From: Nansenia antarctica
Taxonomy: Eukaryota; Chordata; Actinopteri; Argentiniformes; Microstomatidae
Direction of reading: 5' to 3'
Length of the DNA: 64,000 bases
Assembly (NCBI GenBank): GCA_963989245.1
Contig: OZ022341.1
Coordinates: forward strand, 53,493,496 to 53,557,495
Below the pieces are notes generated by a model. It did no database searches and was not told the origin of the DNA. It was given only the letters and a program-made list of their open reading frames with translations. The stretch's first letter is position 1; each line of letters starts with the position of its first letter. Shown here piece after piece: positions 40,660 to 51,681 of the stretch. A program made the translations under genes and the position numbers.

Positions 40660-40971
40660 TTGGCTTGTGATAAACTGCCCCAGCAACCTCTACAAATAAG
40701 ACCTAGTGCTATGATAATTAACACACACCCCTCTGACCAGCCTGGAGAGCATTGGCTGGCAGTTTATATATTGGAGAGAGTTGGGTGTTTTTTTGACAGT
40801 TTTGGAAATGCTCCAAATCATTCAATATTTCCTAAATCGATTTATGACTTTTTAAACATGTCATGTGATGAGATACATTTATCAGACAAACAAGTTCAGG
40901 ACGTCACATCGGTCACATGTGGTGAACACTGTATCTACTTCTTAAATCACATGTTTAGGCATCACCTATGA
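40660..40971 (+). pseudogene. Protease fragment, type C truncation
   Basis: Outermost type C copy; also a silent Asp81 change (GACGTC for GATGTC). Confidence 0.82.
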
Positions 40972-41219
40972 TATGTTGATATCTAAATATTCTTCTAATC
41001 TGTTTAAAAATGACACAATGGTAACACGTTTTGTGAAAAAGTTGCAACCGTGTGTGTGTGTTCATAATGTGTTTAGTTGTGTTCAACATGTTCAGACAAT
41101 TGTGTAAGATTGTGCAAGTCAATAAAATGTTGGTCAAATAAATTATCAGAGTTCATGTAAAATTACAATCATTTTTATTTAGTCAAGCAAGGGGTTTTAG
41201 TCAAACAATAACATAGTCT

Positions 41220-41666
41220 GTGGTGGTAGCGATGGTTGATAATGACTCTTTTACGGGCGACTATGGCAAGAACCCATTCAATTTTAAGAATTATAATCTA
41301 GAATATCTGGCAATATATGTTGACGGTGTCCAGTTCCCCACCAAACCATTACAACCGGACTTCCCTAATGGTTGCGTAACTCGTGAATTCTATCAACTGG
41401 TGTTATCAACAGGGAGACATTTAAAGAACAGTGCTATGGCCATTGATCGAAACGATTTCCTGAGAGGGTACACTCTTTATGCATTTAATCTGACACCTGA
41501 CGAGGATAATAGTCAGCATCTATCATTGATCAAGAGTGGTAACATACGCCTGGAGACACGTTTCAGGAACCCGCTGCCTAATACCATCAATCTAATAATT
41601 TATGCGGTATATGATAGTATGATTGAAGTGTCCCATCGCAGACAGGTTTTAGTTGATTACTATTAA
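41220..41666 (+). CDS. Capsid fragment
   Basis: Protein as reference; 1,047 nt to the next copy. Confidence 0.66.
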   Translation: MVVAMVDNDSFTGDYGKNPFNFKNYNLEYLAIYVDGVQFPTKPLQPDFPNGCVTREFYQLVLSTGRHLKNSAMAIDRNDFLRGYTLYAFNLTPDEDNSQHLSLIKSGNIRLETRFRNPLPNTINLIIYAVYDSMIEVSHRRQVLVDYY

Positions 41667-41702
41667 GCATCATGAATACTGTGGAACTGACAGCCAGGTG
41701 TT

Positions 41703-42188
41703 TTGGCTTGTGATAAACTGCCCCAGCAACCTCTACAAATAAGACCTAGTGCTATGATAATTAACACACACCCCTCTGACCAGCCTGGAGAGCATTGGCT
41801 GGCAGTTTATATATTGGAGAGAGTTGGGTGTTTTTTTGACAGTTTTGGAAATGCTCCAAATCATTCAATATTTCCTAAATCGATTTATGACTTTTTAAAC
41901 ATGTCATGTGATGAGATACATTTATCAGACAAACAAGTTCAGGATGTCACATCGGTCACATGTGGTGAACACTGTATCTACTTCTTAAATCACATGTGTA
42001 GAGGCATCACCTATGATATGTTGATATCTAAATATTCTTCTAATCTGTTTAAAAATGACACAATGGTAACACGTTTTGTGAAAAAGTTGCAACCGTGTGT
42101 GTGTGTGTTCATAATGTGTTTAGTTGTGTTCAACATGTTCAGACAATTGTGTAAGATTGTGCAAGTCAATAAAATGTTGGTCAAATAA
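41703..42188 (+). CDS. Adenain-like protease fragment, type A
   Basis: Protein as reference. Confidence 0.83.
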   Translation: MACDKLPQQPLQIRPSAMIINTHPSDQPGEHWLAVYILERVGCFFDSFGNAPNHSIFPKSIYDFLNMSCDEIHLSDKQVQDVTSVTCGEHCIYFLNHMCRGITYDMLISKYSSNLFKNDTMVTRFVKKLQPCVCVFIMCLVVFNMFRQLCKIVQVNKMLVK

Positions 42189-42266
42189 ATTATCAGAGTT
42201 CATGTATCATTACAATCATTTTTATTTAGTCAAGCAAGGGGTTTTAGTCAAACAATAACATAGTCT

Positions 42267-42713
42267 GTGGTGGTAGCGATGGTTGATAATGACTCTTTTA
42301 CGGGCGACTATGGCAAGAACCCATTCAATTTTAAGAATTATAATCTAGAATATCTGGCAATATATGTTGACGGTGTCCAGTTCCCCACCAAACCATTACA
42401 ACCGGACTTCCCTAATGGTTGCGTAACTCGTGAATTCTATCAACTGGTGTTATCAACAGGGAGACATTTAAAGAACAGTGCTATGGCCATTGATCGAAAC
42501 GATTTCCTGAGAGGGTACACTCTTTATGCATTTAATCTGACACCTGACGAGGATAATAGTCAGCATCTATCATTGATCAAGAGTGGTAACATACGCCTGG
42601 AGACACGTTTCAGGAACCCGCTGCCTAATACCATCAATCTAATAATTTATGCGGTATATGATAGTATGATTGAAGTGTCCCATCGCAGACAGGTTTTAGT
42701 TGATTACTATTAA
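42267..42713 (+). CDS. Capsid fragment
   Basis: Protein as reference; 1,047 nt to the next copy. Confidence 0.66.
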   Translation: MVVAMVDNDSFTGDYGKNPFNFKNYNLEYLAIYVDGVQFPTKPLQPDFPNGCVTREFYQLVLSTGRHLKNSAMAIDRNDFLRGYTLYAFNLTPDEDNSQHLSLIKSGNIRLETRFRNPLPNTINLIIYAVYDSMIEVSHRRQVLVDYY

Positions 42714-42749
42714 GCATCATGAATACTGTGGAACTGACAGCCAGGTGTT

Positions 42750-43235
42750 TTGGCTTGTGATAAACTGCCCCAGCAACCTCTACAAATAAGACCTAGTGCT
42801 ATGATAATTAACACACACCCCTCTGACCAGCCTGGAGAGCATTGGCTGGCAGTTTATATATTGGAGAGAGTTGGGTGTTTTTTTGACAGTTTTGGAAATG
42901 CTCCAAATCATTCAATATTTCCTAAATCGATTTATGACTTTTTAAACATGTCATGTGATGAGATACATTTATCAGACAAACAAGTTCAGGATGTCACATC
43001 GGTCACATGTGGTGAACACTGTATCTACTTCTTAAATCACATGTGTAGAGGCATCACCTATGATATGTTGATATCTAAATATTCTTCTAATCTGTTTAAA
43101 AATGACACAATGGTAACACGTTTTGTGAAAAAGTTGCAACCGTGTGTGTGTGTGTTCATAATGTGTTTAGTTGTGTTCAACATGTTCAGACAATTGTGTA
43201 AGATTGTGCAAGTCAATCAAATGTTGGTCAAATAA
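42750..43235 (+). CDS. Adenain-like protease fragment, type A, Lys to Gln in the tail
   Basis: The change lies five residues from the end and also removes the upstream AATAAA (AATCAA). The spacer has GTCATGCAAG. Confidence 0.83.
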   Translation: MACDKLPQQPLQIRPSAMIINTHPSDQPGEHWLAVYILERVGCFFDSFGNAPNHSIFPKSIYDFLNMSCDEIHLSDKQVQDVTSVTCGEHCIYFLNHMCRGITYDMLISKYSSNLFKNDTMVTRFVKKLQPCVCVFIMCLVVFNMFRQLCKIVQVNQMLVK

Positions 43236-43313
43236 ATTATCAGAGTTCATGTATCATTACAATCATTTTTATTTAGTCATGCAAGGGGTTTTAGTCAAAC
43301 AATAACATAGTCT

Positions 43314-43760
43314 GTGGTGGTAGCGATGGTTGATAATGACTCTTTTACGGGCGACTATGGCAAGAACCCATTCAATTTTAAGAATTATAATCTAGAATAT
43401 CTGGCAATATATGTTGACGGTGTCCAGTTCCCCACCAAACCATTACAACCGGACTTCCCTAATGGTTGCGTAACTCGTGAATTCTATCAACTGGTGTTAT
43501 CAACAGGGAGACATTTAAAGAACAGTGCTATGGCCATTGATCGAAACGATTTCCTGAGAAGGTACACTCTTTATGCATTTAATCTGACACCTGACGAGGA
43601 TAATAGTCAGCATCTATCATTGATCAAGAGTGGTAACATACGCCTGGAGACACGTTTCAGGAACCCGCTGCCTAATACCATCAATCTAATAATTTATGCG
43701 GTATATGATAGTATGATTGAAGTGTCCCATCGCAGACAGGTTTTAGTTGATTACTATTAA
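43314..43760 (+). CDS. Capsid fragment, Gly83Arg
   Basis: Substitution in the RGYTLY motif. Confidence 0.66.
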   Translation: MVVAMVDNDSFTGDYGKNPFNFKNYNLEYLAIYVDGVQFPTKPLQPDFPNGCVTREFYQLVLSTGRHLKNSAMAIDRNDFLRRYTLYAFNLTPDEDNSQHLSLIKSGNIRLETRFRNPLPNTINLIIYAVYDSMIEVSHRRQVLVDYY

Positions 43761-43796
43761 GCATCATGAATACTGTGGAACTGACAGCCAGGTGTT

Positions 43797-44246
43797 TTGG
43801 CTTGTGATAAACTGCCCCAGCAACCTCTACAAATAAGACCTAGTGCTATGATAATTAACACACACCCCTCTGACCAGCCTGGAGAGCATTGGCTGGCAGT
43901 TTATATATTGGAGAGAGTTGGGTGTTTTTTTGACAGTTTTGGAAATGCTCCAAATCATTCAATATTTCCTAAATCGATTTATGACTTTTTAAACATGTCA
44001 TGTGATGAGATACATTTATCAGACAAACAAGTTCAGGATGTCACATCGGTCACATGTGGTGAACACTGTATCTACTTCTTAAATCACATGTGTAGAGGCA
44101 TCACCTATGATATGTTGATATCTAAATATTCTTCTAATCTGTTTAAAAATGACACAATGGTAACACGTTTTGTGAAAAAGTTGCAACCGTGTGTGTGTGT
44201 TCATAATGTGTTTAGTTGTGTTCAACATGTTCAGACAATTGTGTAA
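43797..44246 (+). CDS. Adenain-like protease fragment, type B
   Basis: First type B copy of this arm, opening a block of five. Confidence 0.83.
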   Translation: MACDKLPQQPLQIRPSAMIINTHPSDQPGEHWLAVYILERVGCFFDSFGNAPNHSIFPKSIYDFLNMSCDEIHLSDKQVQDVTSVTCGEHCIYFLNHMCRGITYDMLISKYSSNLFKNDTMVTRFVKKLQPCVCVHNVFSCVQHVQTIV

Positions 44247-44358
44247 GATTGTGCAAGTCAATAAAATGTTGGTCAAATAAATTATCAGAGTTCATGTATC
44301 ATTACAATCATTTTTATTTAGTCAAGCAAGGGGTTTTAGTCAAACAATAACATAGTCT

Positions 44359-44805
44359 GTGGTGGTAGCGATGGTTGATAATGACTCTTTTACGGGCGAC
44401 TATGGCAAGAACCCATTCAATTTTAAGAATTATAATCTAGAATATCTGGCAATATATGTTGACGGTGTCCAGTTCCCCACCAAACCATTACAACCGGACT
44501 TCCCTAATGGTTGCGTAACTCGTGAATTCTATCAACTGGTGTTATCAACAGGGAGACATTTAAAGAACAGTGCTATGGCCATTGATCGAAACGATTTCCT
44601 GAGAGGGTACACTCTTTATGCATTTAATCTGACACCTGACGAGGATAATAGTCAGCATCTATCATTGATCAAGAGTGGTAACATACGCCTGGAGACACGT
44701 TTCAGGAACCCGCTGCCTAATACCATCAATCTAATAATTTATGCGGTATATGATAGTATGATTGAAGTGTCCCATCGCAGACAGGTTTTAGTTGATTACT
44801 ATTAA
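44359..44805 (+). CDS. Capsid fragment
   Basis: Protein as reference; 1,045 nt to the next copy. Confidence 0.66.
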   Translation: MVVAMVDNDSFTGDYGKNPFNFKNYNLEYLAIYVDGVQFPTKPLQPDFPNGCVTREFYQLVLSTGRHLKNSAMAIDRNDFLRGYTLYAFNLTPDEDNSQHLSLIKSGNIRLETRFRNPLPNTINLIIYAVYDSMIEVSHRRQVLVDYY

Positions 44806-44841
44806 GCATCATGAATACTGTGGAACTGACAGCCAGGTGTT

Positions 44842-45291
44842 TTGGCTTGTGATAAACTGCCCCAGCAACCTCTACAAATAAGACCTAGTGCTATGATAAT
44901 TAACACACACCCCTCTGACCAGCCTGGAGAGCATTGGCTGGCAGTTTATATATTGGAGAGAGTTGGGTGTTTTTTTGACAGTTTTGGAAATGCTCCAAAT
45001 CATTCAATATTTCCTAAATCGATTTATGACTTTTTAAACATGTCATGTGATGAGATACATTTATCAGACAAACAAGTTCAGGATGTCACATCGGTCACAT
45101 GTGGTGAACACTGTATCTACTTCTTAAATCACATGTGTAGAGGCATCACCTATGATATGTTGATATCTAAATATTCTTCTAATCTGTTTAAAAATGACAC
45201 AATGGTAACACGTTTTGTGAAAAAGTTGCAACCGTGTGTGTGTGTTCATAATGTGTTTAGTTGTGTTCAACATGTTCAGACAATTGTGTAA
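44842..45291 (+). CDS. Adenain-like protease fragment, type B
   Basis: No substitution seen. Confidence 0.83.
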   Translation: MACDKLPQQPLQIRPSAMIINTHPSDQPGEHWLAVYILERVGCFFDSFGNAPNHSIFPKSIYDFLNMSCDEIHLSDKQVQDVTSVTCGEHCIYFLNHMCRGITYDMLISKYSSNLFKNDTMVTRFVKKLQPCVCVHNVFSCVQHVQTIV

Positions 45292-45403
45292 GATTGTGCA
45301 AGTCAATAAAATGTTGGTCAAATAAATTATCAGAGTTCATGTATCATTACAATCATTTTTATTTAGTCAAGCAAGGGGTTTTAGTCAAACAATAACATAG
45401 TCT

Positions 45404-45850
45404 GTGGTGGTAGCGATGGTTGATAATGACTCTTTTACGGGCGACTATGGCAAGAACCCATTCAATTTTAAGAATTATAATCTAGAATATCTGGCAATAT
45501 ATGTTGACGGTGTCCAGTTCCCCACCAAACCATTACAACCGGACTTCCCTAATGGTTGCGTAACTCGTGAATTCTATCAACTGGTGTTATCAACAGGGAG
45601 ACATTTAAAGAACAGTGCTATGGCCATTGATCGAAACGATTTCCTGAGAGGGTACACTCTTTATGCATTTAATCTGACACCTGACGAGGATAATAGTCAG
45701 CATCTATCATTGATCAAGAGTGGTAACATACGCCTGGAGACACGTTTCAGGAACCCGCTGCCTAATACCATCAATCTAATAATTTATGCGGTATATGATA
45801 GTATGATTGAAGTGTCCCATCGCAGACAGGTTTTAGTTGATTACTATTAA
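45404..45850 (+). CDS. Capsid fragment
   Basis: Protein as reference; 1,045 nt to the next copy. Confidence 0.66.
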   Translation: MVVAMVDNDSFTGDYGKNPFNFKNYNLEYLAIYVDGVQFPTKPLQPDFPNGCVTREFYQLVLSTGRHLKNSAMAIDRNDFLRGYTLYAFNLTPDEDNSQHLSLIKSGNIRLETRFRNPLPNTINLIIYAVYDSMIEVSHRRQVLVDYY

Positions 45851-45886
45851 GCATCATGAATACTGTGGAACTGACAGCCAGGTGTT

Positions 45887-46336
45887 TTGGCTTGTGATAA
45901 ACTGCCCCAGCAACCTCTACAAATAAGACCTAGTGCTATGATAATTAACACACACCCCTCTGACCAGCCTGGAGAGCATTGGCTGGCAGTTTATATATTG
46001 GAGAGAGTTGGGTGTTTTTTTGACAGTTTTGGAAATGCTCCAAATCATTCAATATTTCCTAAATCGATTTATGACTTTTTAAACATGTCATGTGATGAGA
46101 TACATTTATCAGACAAACAAGTTCAGGATGTCACATCGGTCACATGTGGTGAACACTGTATCTACTTCTTAAATCACATGTGTAGAGGCATCACCTATGA
46201 TATGTTGATATCTAAATATTCTTCTAATCTGTTTAAAAATGACACAATGGTAACACGTTTTGTGAAAAAGTTGCAACCGTGTGTGTGTGTTCATAATGTG
46301 TTTAGTTGTGTTCAACATGTTCAGACAATTGTGTAA
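45887..46336 (+). CDS. Adenain-like protease fragment, type B
   Basis: No substitution seen. Confidence 0.83.
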   Translation: MACDKLPQQPLQIRPSAMIINTHPSDQPGEHWLAVYILERVGCFFDSFGNAPNHSIFPKSIYDFLNMSCDEIHLSDKQVQDVTSVTCGEHCIYFLNHMCRGITYDMLISKYSSNLFKNDTMVTRFVKKLQPCVCVHNVFSCVQHVQTIV

Positions 46337-46448
46337 GATTGTGCAAGTCAATAAAATGTTGGTCAAATAAATTATCAGAGTTCATGTATCATTACAATCA
46401 TTTTTATTTAGTCAAGCAAGGGGTTTTAGTCAAACAATAACATAGTCT

Positions 46449-46895
46449 GTGGTGGTAGCGATGGTTGATAATGACTCTTTTACGGGCGACTATGGCAAGA
46501 ACCCATTCAATTTTAAGAATTATAATCTAGAATATCTGGCAATATATGTTGACGGTGTCCAGTTCCCCACCAAACCATTACAACCGGACTTCCCTAATGG
46601 TTGCGTAACTCGTGAATTCTATCAACTGGTGTTATCAACAGGGAGACATTTAAAGAACAGTGCTATGGCCATTGATCGAAACGATTTCCTGAGAGGGTAC
46701 ACTCTTTATGCATTTAATCTGACACCTGACGAGGATAATAGTCAGCATCTATCATTGATCAAGAGTGGTAACATACGCCTGGAGACACGTTTCAGGAACC
46801 CGCTGCCTAATACCATCAATCTAATAATTTATGCGGTATATGATAGTATGATTGAAGTGTCCCATCGCAGACAGGTTTTAGTTGATTACTATTAA
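46449..46895 (+). CDS. Capsid fragment
   Basis: Protein as reference; 1,045 nt to the next copy. Confidence 0.66.
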   Translation: MVVAMVDNDSFTGDYGKNPFNFKNYNLEYLAIYVDGVQFPTKPLQPDFPNGCVTREFYQLVLSTGRHLKNSAMAIDRNDFLRGYTLYAFNLTPDEDNSQHLSLIKSGNIRLETRFRNPLPNTINLIIYAVYDSMIEVSHRRQVLVDYY

Positions 46896-46931
46896 GCATC
46901 ATGAATACTGTGGAACTGACAGCCAGGTGTT

Positions 46932-47381
46932 TTGGCTTGTGATAAACTGCCCCAGCAACCTCTACAAATAAGACCTAGTGCTATGATAATTAACACACAC
47001 CCCTCTGACCAGCCTGGAGAGCATTGGCTGGCAGTTTATATATTGGAGAGAGTTGGGTGTTTTTTTGACAGTTTTGGAAATGCTCCAAATCATTCAATAT
47101 TTCCTAAATCGATTTATGACTTTTTAAACATGTCATGTGATGAGTTACATTTATCAGACAAACAAGTTCAGGATGTCACATCGGTCACATGTGGTGAACA
47201 CTGTATCTACTTCTTAAATCACATGTGTAGAGGCATCACCTATGATATGTTGATATCTAAATATTCTTCTAATCTGTTTAAAAATGACACAATGGTAACA
47301 CGTTTTGTGAAAAAGTTGCAACCGTGTGTGTGTGTTCATAATGTGTTTAGTTGTGTTCAACATGTTCAGACAATTGTGTAA
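46932..47381 (+). CDS. Adenain-like protease fragment, type B, Ile72Leu
   Basis: Conservative change shared only with the next copy, marking a single-unit duplication. Confidence 0.83.
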   Translation: MACDKLPQQPLQIRPSAMIINTHPSDQPGEHWLAVYILERVGCFFDSFGNAPNHSIFPKSIYDFLNMSCDELHLSDKQVQDVTSVTCGEHCIYFLNHMCRGITYDMLISKYSSNLFKNDTMVTRFVKKLQPCVCVHNVFSCVQHVQTIV

Positions 47382-47493
47382 GATTGTGCAAGTCAATAAA
47401 ATGTTGGTCAAATAAATTATCAGAGTTCATGTATCATTACAATCATTTTTATTTAGTCAAGCAAGGGGTTTTAGTCAAACAATAACATAGTCT

Positions 47494-47940
47494 GTGGTGG
47501 TAGCGATGGTTGATAATGACTCTTTTACGGGCGACTATGGCAAGAACCCATTCAATTTTAAGAATTATAATCTAGAATATCTGGCAATATATGTTGACGG
47601 TGTCCAGTTCCCCACCAAACCATTACAACCGGACTTCCCTAATGGTTGCGTAACTCGTGAATTCTATCAACTGGTGTTATCAACAGGGAGACATTTAAAG
47701 AACAGTGCTATGGCCATTGATCGAAACGATTTCCTGAGAGGGTACACTCTTTATGCATTTAATCTGACACCTGACGAGGATAATAGTCAGCATCTATCAT
47801 TGATCAAGAGTGGTAACATACGCCTGGAGACACGTTTCAGGAACCCGCTGCCTAATACCATCAATCTAATAATTTATGCGGTATATGATAGTATGATTGA
47901 AGTGTCCCATCGCAGACAGGTTTTAGTTGATTACTATTAA
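47494..47940 (+). CDS. Capsid fragment
   Basis: Protein as reference; 1,045 nt to the next copy. Confidence 0.66.
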   Translation: MVVAMVDNDSFTGDYGKNPFNFKNYNLEYLAIYVDGVQFPTKPLQPDFPNGCVTREFYQLVLSTGRHLKNSAMAIDRNDFLRGYTLYAFNLTPDEDNSQHLSLIKSGNIRLETRFRNPLPNTINLIIYAVYDSMIEVSHRRQVLVDYY

Positions 47941-47976
47941 GCATCATGAATACTGTGGAACTGACAGCCAGGTGTT

Positions 47977-48426
47977 TTGGCTTGTGATAAACTGCCCCAG
48001 CAACCTCTACAAATAAGACCTAGTGCTATGATAATTAACACACACCCCTCTGACCAGCCTGGAGAGCATTGGCTGGCAGTTTATATATTGGAGAGAGTTG
48101 GGTGTTTTTTTGACAGTTTTGGAAATGCTCCAAATCATTCAATATTTCCTAAATCGATTTATGACTTTTTAAACATGTCATGTGATGAGTTACATTTATC
48201 AGACAAACAAGTTCAGGATGTCACATCGGTCACATGTGGTGAACACTGTATCTACTTCTTAAATCACATGTGTAGAGGCATCACCTATGATATGTTGATA
48301 TCTAAATATTCTTCTAATCTGTTTAAAAATGACACAATGGTAACACGTTTTGTGAAAAAGTTGCAACCGTGTGTGTGTGTTCATAATGTGTTTAGTTGTG
48401 TTCAACATGTTCAGACAATTGTGTAA
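47977..48426 (+). CDS. Adenain-like protease fragment, type B, Ile72Leu
   Basis: Sister of the copy at 46932-47381. Confidence 0.83.
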   Translation: MACDKLPQQPLQIRPSAMIINTHPSDQPGEHWLAVYILERVGCFFDSFGNAPNHSIFPKSIYDFLNMSCDELHLSDKQVQDVTSVTCGEHCIYFLNHMCRGITYDMLISKYSSNLFKNDTMVTRFVKKLQPCVCVHNVFSCVQHVQTIV

Positions 48427-48538
48427 GATTGTGCAAGTCAATAAAATGTTGGTCAAATAAATTATCAGAGTTCATGTATCATTACAATCATTTTTATTTA
48501 GTCAAGCAAGGGGTTTTAGTCAAACAATAACATAGTCT

Positions 48539-48985
48539 GTGGTGGTAGCGATGGTTGATAATGACTCTTTTACGGGCGACTATGGCAAGAACCCATTCAA
48601 TTTTAAGAATTATAATCTAGAATATCTGGCAATATATGTTGACGGTGTCCAGTTCCCCACCAAACCATTACAACCGGACTTCCCTAATGGTTGCGTAACT
48701 CGTGAATTCTATCAACTGGTGTTATCAACAGGGAGACATTTAAAGAACAGTGCTATGGCCATTGATCGAAACGATTTCCTGAGAGGGTACACTCTTTATG
48801 CATTTAATCTGACACCTGACGAGGATAATAGTCAGCATCTATCATTGATCAAGAGTGGTAACATACGCCTGGAGACACGTTTCAGGAACCCGCTGCCTAA
48901 TACCATCAATCTAATAATTTATGCGGTATATGATAGTATGATTGAAGTGTCCCATCGCAGACAGGTTTTAGTTGATTACTATTAA
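48539..48985 (+). CDS. Capsid fragment
   Basis: Protein as reference; 1,047 nt to the next copy. Confidence 0.66.
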   Translation: MVVAMVDNDSFTGDYGKNPFNFKNYNLEYLAIYVDGVQFPTKPLQPDFPNGCVTREFYQLVLSTGRHLKNSAMAIDRNDFLRGYTLYAFNLTPDEDNSQHLSLIKSGNIRLETRFRNPLPNTINLIIYAVYDSMIEVSHRRQVLVDYY

Positions 48986-49021
48986 GCATCATGAATACTG
49001 TGGAACTGACAGCCAGGTGTT

Positions 49022-49507
49022 TTGGCTTGTGATAAACTGCCCCAGCAACCTCTACAAATAAGACCTAGTGCTATGATAATTAACACACACCCCTCTGACC
49101 AGCCTGGAGAGCATTGGCTGGCAGTTTATATATTGGAGAGAGTTGGGTGTTTTTTTGACAGTTTTGGAAATGCTCCAAATCATTCAATATTTCCTAAATC
49201 GATTTATGACTTTTTAAACATGTCATGTGATGAGATACATTTATCAGACAAACAAGTTCAGGATGTCACATCGGTCACATGTGGTGAACACTGTATCTAC
49301 TTCTTAAATCACATGTGTAGAGGCATCACCTATGATATGTTGATATCTAAATATTCTTCTAATCTGTTTAAAAATGACACAATGGTAACACGTTTTGTGA
49401 AAAAGTTGCAACCGTGTGTGTGTGTGTTCATAATGTGTTTAGTTGTGTTCAACATGTTCAGACAATTGTGTAAGATTGTGCAAGTCAATAAAATGTTGGT
49501 CAAATAA
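49022..49507 (+). CDS. Adenain-like protease fragment, type A
   Basis: Protein as reference. Confidence 0.83.
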   Translation: MACDKLPQQPLQIRPSAMIINTHPSDQPGEHWLAVYILERVGCFFDSFGNAPNHSIFPKSIYDFLNMSCDEIHLSDKQVQDVTSVTCGEHCIYFLNHMCRGITYDMLISKYSSNLFKNDTMVTRFVKKLQPCVCVFIMCLVVFNMFRQLCKIVQVNKMLVK

Positions 49508-49585
49508 ATTATCAGAGTTCATGTATCATTACAATCATTTTTATTTAGTCAAGCAAGGGGTTTTAGTCAAACAATAACATAGTCT

Positions 49586-50032
49586 GTGGTGGTAGCGATG
49601 GTTGATAATGACTCTTTTACGGGCGACTATGGCAAGAACCCATTCAATTTTAAGAATTATAATCTAGAATATCTGGCAATATATGTTGACGGTGTCCAGT
49701 TCCCCACCAAACCATTACAACCGGACTTCCCTAATGGTTGCGTAACTCGTGAATTCTATCAACTGGTGTTATCAACAGGGAGACATTTAAAGAACAGTGC
49801 TATGGCCATTGATCGAAACGATTTCCTGAGAGGGTACACTCTTTATGCATTTAATCTGACACCTGACGAGGATAATAGTCAGCATCTATCATTGATCAAG
49901 AGTGGTAACATACGCCTGGAGACACGTTTCAGGAACCCGCTGCCTAATACCATCAATCTAATAATTTATGCGGTATATGATAGTATGATTGAAGTGTCCC
50001 ATCGCAGACAGGTTTTAGTTGATTACTATTAA
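49586..50032 (+). CDS. Capsid fragment
   Basis: Protein as reference; 1,047 nt to the next copy. Confidence 0.66.
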   Translation: MVVAMVDNDSFTGDYGKNPFNFKNYNLEYLAIYVDGVQFPTKPLQPDFPNGCVTREFYQLVLSTGRHLKNSAMAIDRNDFLRGYTLYAFNLTPDEDNSQHLSLIKSGNIRLETRFRNPLPNTINLIIYAVYDSMIEVSHRRQVLVDYY

Positions 50033-50068
50033 GCATCATGAATACTGTGGAACTGACAGCCAGGTGTT

Positions 50069-50554
50069 TTGGCTTGTGATAAACTGCCCCAGCAACCTCT
50101 ACAAATAAGACCTAGTGCTATGATAATTAACACACACCCCTCTGACCAGCCTGGAGAGCATTGGCTGGCAGTTTATATATTGGAGAGAGTTGGGTGTTTT
50201 TTTGACAGTTTTGGAAATGCTCCAAATCATTCAATATTTCCTAAATCGATTTATGACTTTTTAAACATGTCATGTGATGAGATACATTTATCAGACAAAC
50301 AAGTTCAGGATGTCACATCGGTCACATGTGGTGAACACTGTATCTACTTCTTAAATCACATGTGTAGAGGCATCACCTATGATATGTTGATATCTAAATA
50401 TTCTTCTAATCTGTTTAAAAATGACACAATGGTAACACGTTTTGTGAAAAAGTTGCAACCGTGTGTGTGTGTGTTCATAATGTGTTTAGTTGTGTTCAAC
50501 ATGTTCAGACAATTGTGTAAGATTGTGCAAGTCAATAAAATGTTGGTCAAATAA
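50069..50554 (+). CDS. Adenain-like protease fragment, type A
   Basis: Protein as reference. Confidence 0.83.
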   Translation: MACDKLPQQPLQIRPSAMIINTHPSDQPGEHWLAVYILERVGCFFDSFGNAPNHSIFPKSIYDFLNMSCDEIHLSDKQVQDVTSVTCGEHCIYFLNHMCRGITYDMLISKYSSNLFKNDTMVTRFVKKLQPCVCVFIMCLVVFNMFRQLCKIVQVNKMLVK

Positions 50555-50632
50555 ATTATCAGAGTTCATGTATCATTACAATCATTTTTATTTAGTCAAG
50601 CAAGGGGTTTTAGTCAAACAATAACATAGTCT

Positions 50633-51083
50633 GTGGTGGTAGCGATGGTTGATAATGACTCTTTTACGGGCGACTATGGCAAGAACCCATTCAATTTTAA
50701 GAATTATAATCTAGAATATCTGGCAATATATGTTGACGGTGTCCAGTTCCCCACCAAACCATTACAACCGGACTTCCCTAATGGTTGCGTAACTCGTGAA
50801 TTCTATCAACTGGTGTTATCAACAGGGAGACATTTAAAGAACAGTGCTATGGCCATTGATCGAAACGATTTCCTGAGAGGGTACACTCTTTATGCATTTA
50901 ATCTGACACCTGACGAGGATAATAGTCAGCATCTATCATTGATCAAGAGTGCATGGTAACATACGCCTGGAGACACGTTTCAGGAACCCGCTGCCTAATA
51001 CCATCAATCTAATAATTTATGCGGTATATGATAGTATGATTGAAGTGTCCCATCGCAGACAGGTTTTAGTTGATTACTATTAA
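50633..51083 (+). pseudogene. Capsid fragment with 4-nt insertion
   Basis: Four extra bases near 50951 (GAGTGCATGG for GAGTGG) shift the frame after Ser106, so the product ends at codon 108 and loses about 40 residues. Confidence 0.66.
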
Positions 51084-51119
51084 GCATCATGAATACTGTG
51101 GAACTGACAGCCAGGTGTT

Positions 51120-51569
51120 TTGGCTTGTGATAAACTGCCCCAGCAACCTCTACAAATAAGACCTAGTGCTATGATAATTAACACACACCCCTCTGACCAG
51201 CCTGGAGAGCATTGGCTGGCAGTTTATATATTGGAGAGAGTTGGGTGTTTTTTTGACAGTTTTGGAAATGCTCCAAATCATTCAATATTTCCTAAATCGA
51301 TTTATGACTTTTTAAACATGTCATGTGATGAGATACATTTATCAGACAAACAAGTTCAGGATGTCACATCGGTCACATGTGGTGAACACTGTATCTACTT
51401 CTTAAATCACATGTGTAGAGGCATCACCTATGATATGTTGATATCTAAATATTCTTCTAATCTGTTTAAAAATGACACAATGGTAACACGTTTTGTGAAA
51501 AAGTTGCAACCGTGTGTGTGTGTTCATAATGTGTTTAGTTGTGTTCAACATGTTCAGACAATTGTGTAA
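51120..51569 (+). CDS. Adenain-like protease fragment, type B
   Basis: Intact copy between broken capsid copies. Confidence 0.83.
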   Translation: MACDKLPQQPLQIRPSAMIINTHPSDQPGEHWLAVYILERVGCFFDSFGNAPNHSIFPKSIYDFLNMSCDEIHLSDKQVQDVTSVTCGEHCIYFLNHMCRGITYDMLISKYSSNLFKNDTMVTRFVKKLQPCVCVHNVFSCVQHVQTIV

Positions 51570-51681
51570 GATTGTGCAAGTCAATAAAATGTTGGTCAAA
51601 TAAATTATCAGAGTTCATGTATCATTACAATCATTTTTATTTAGTCAAGCAAGGGGTTTTAGTCAAACAATAACATAGTCT

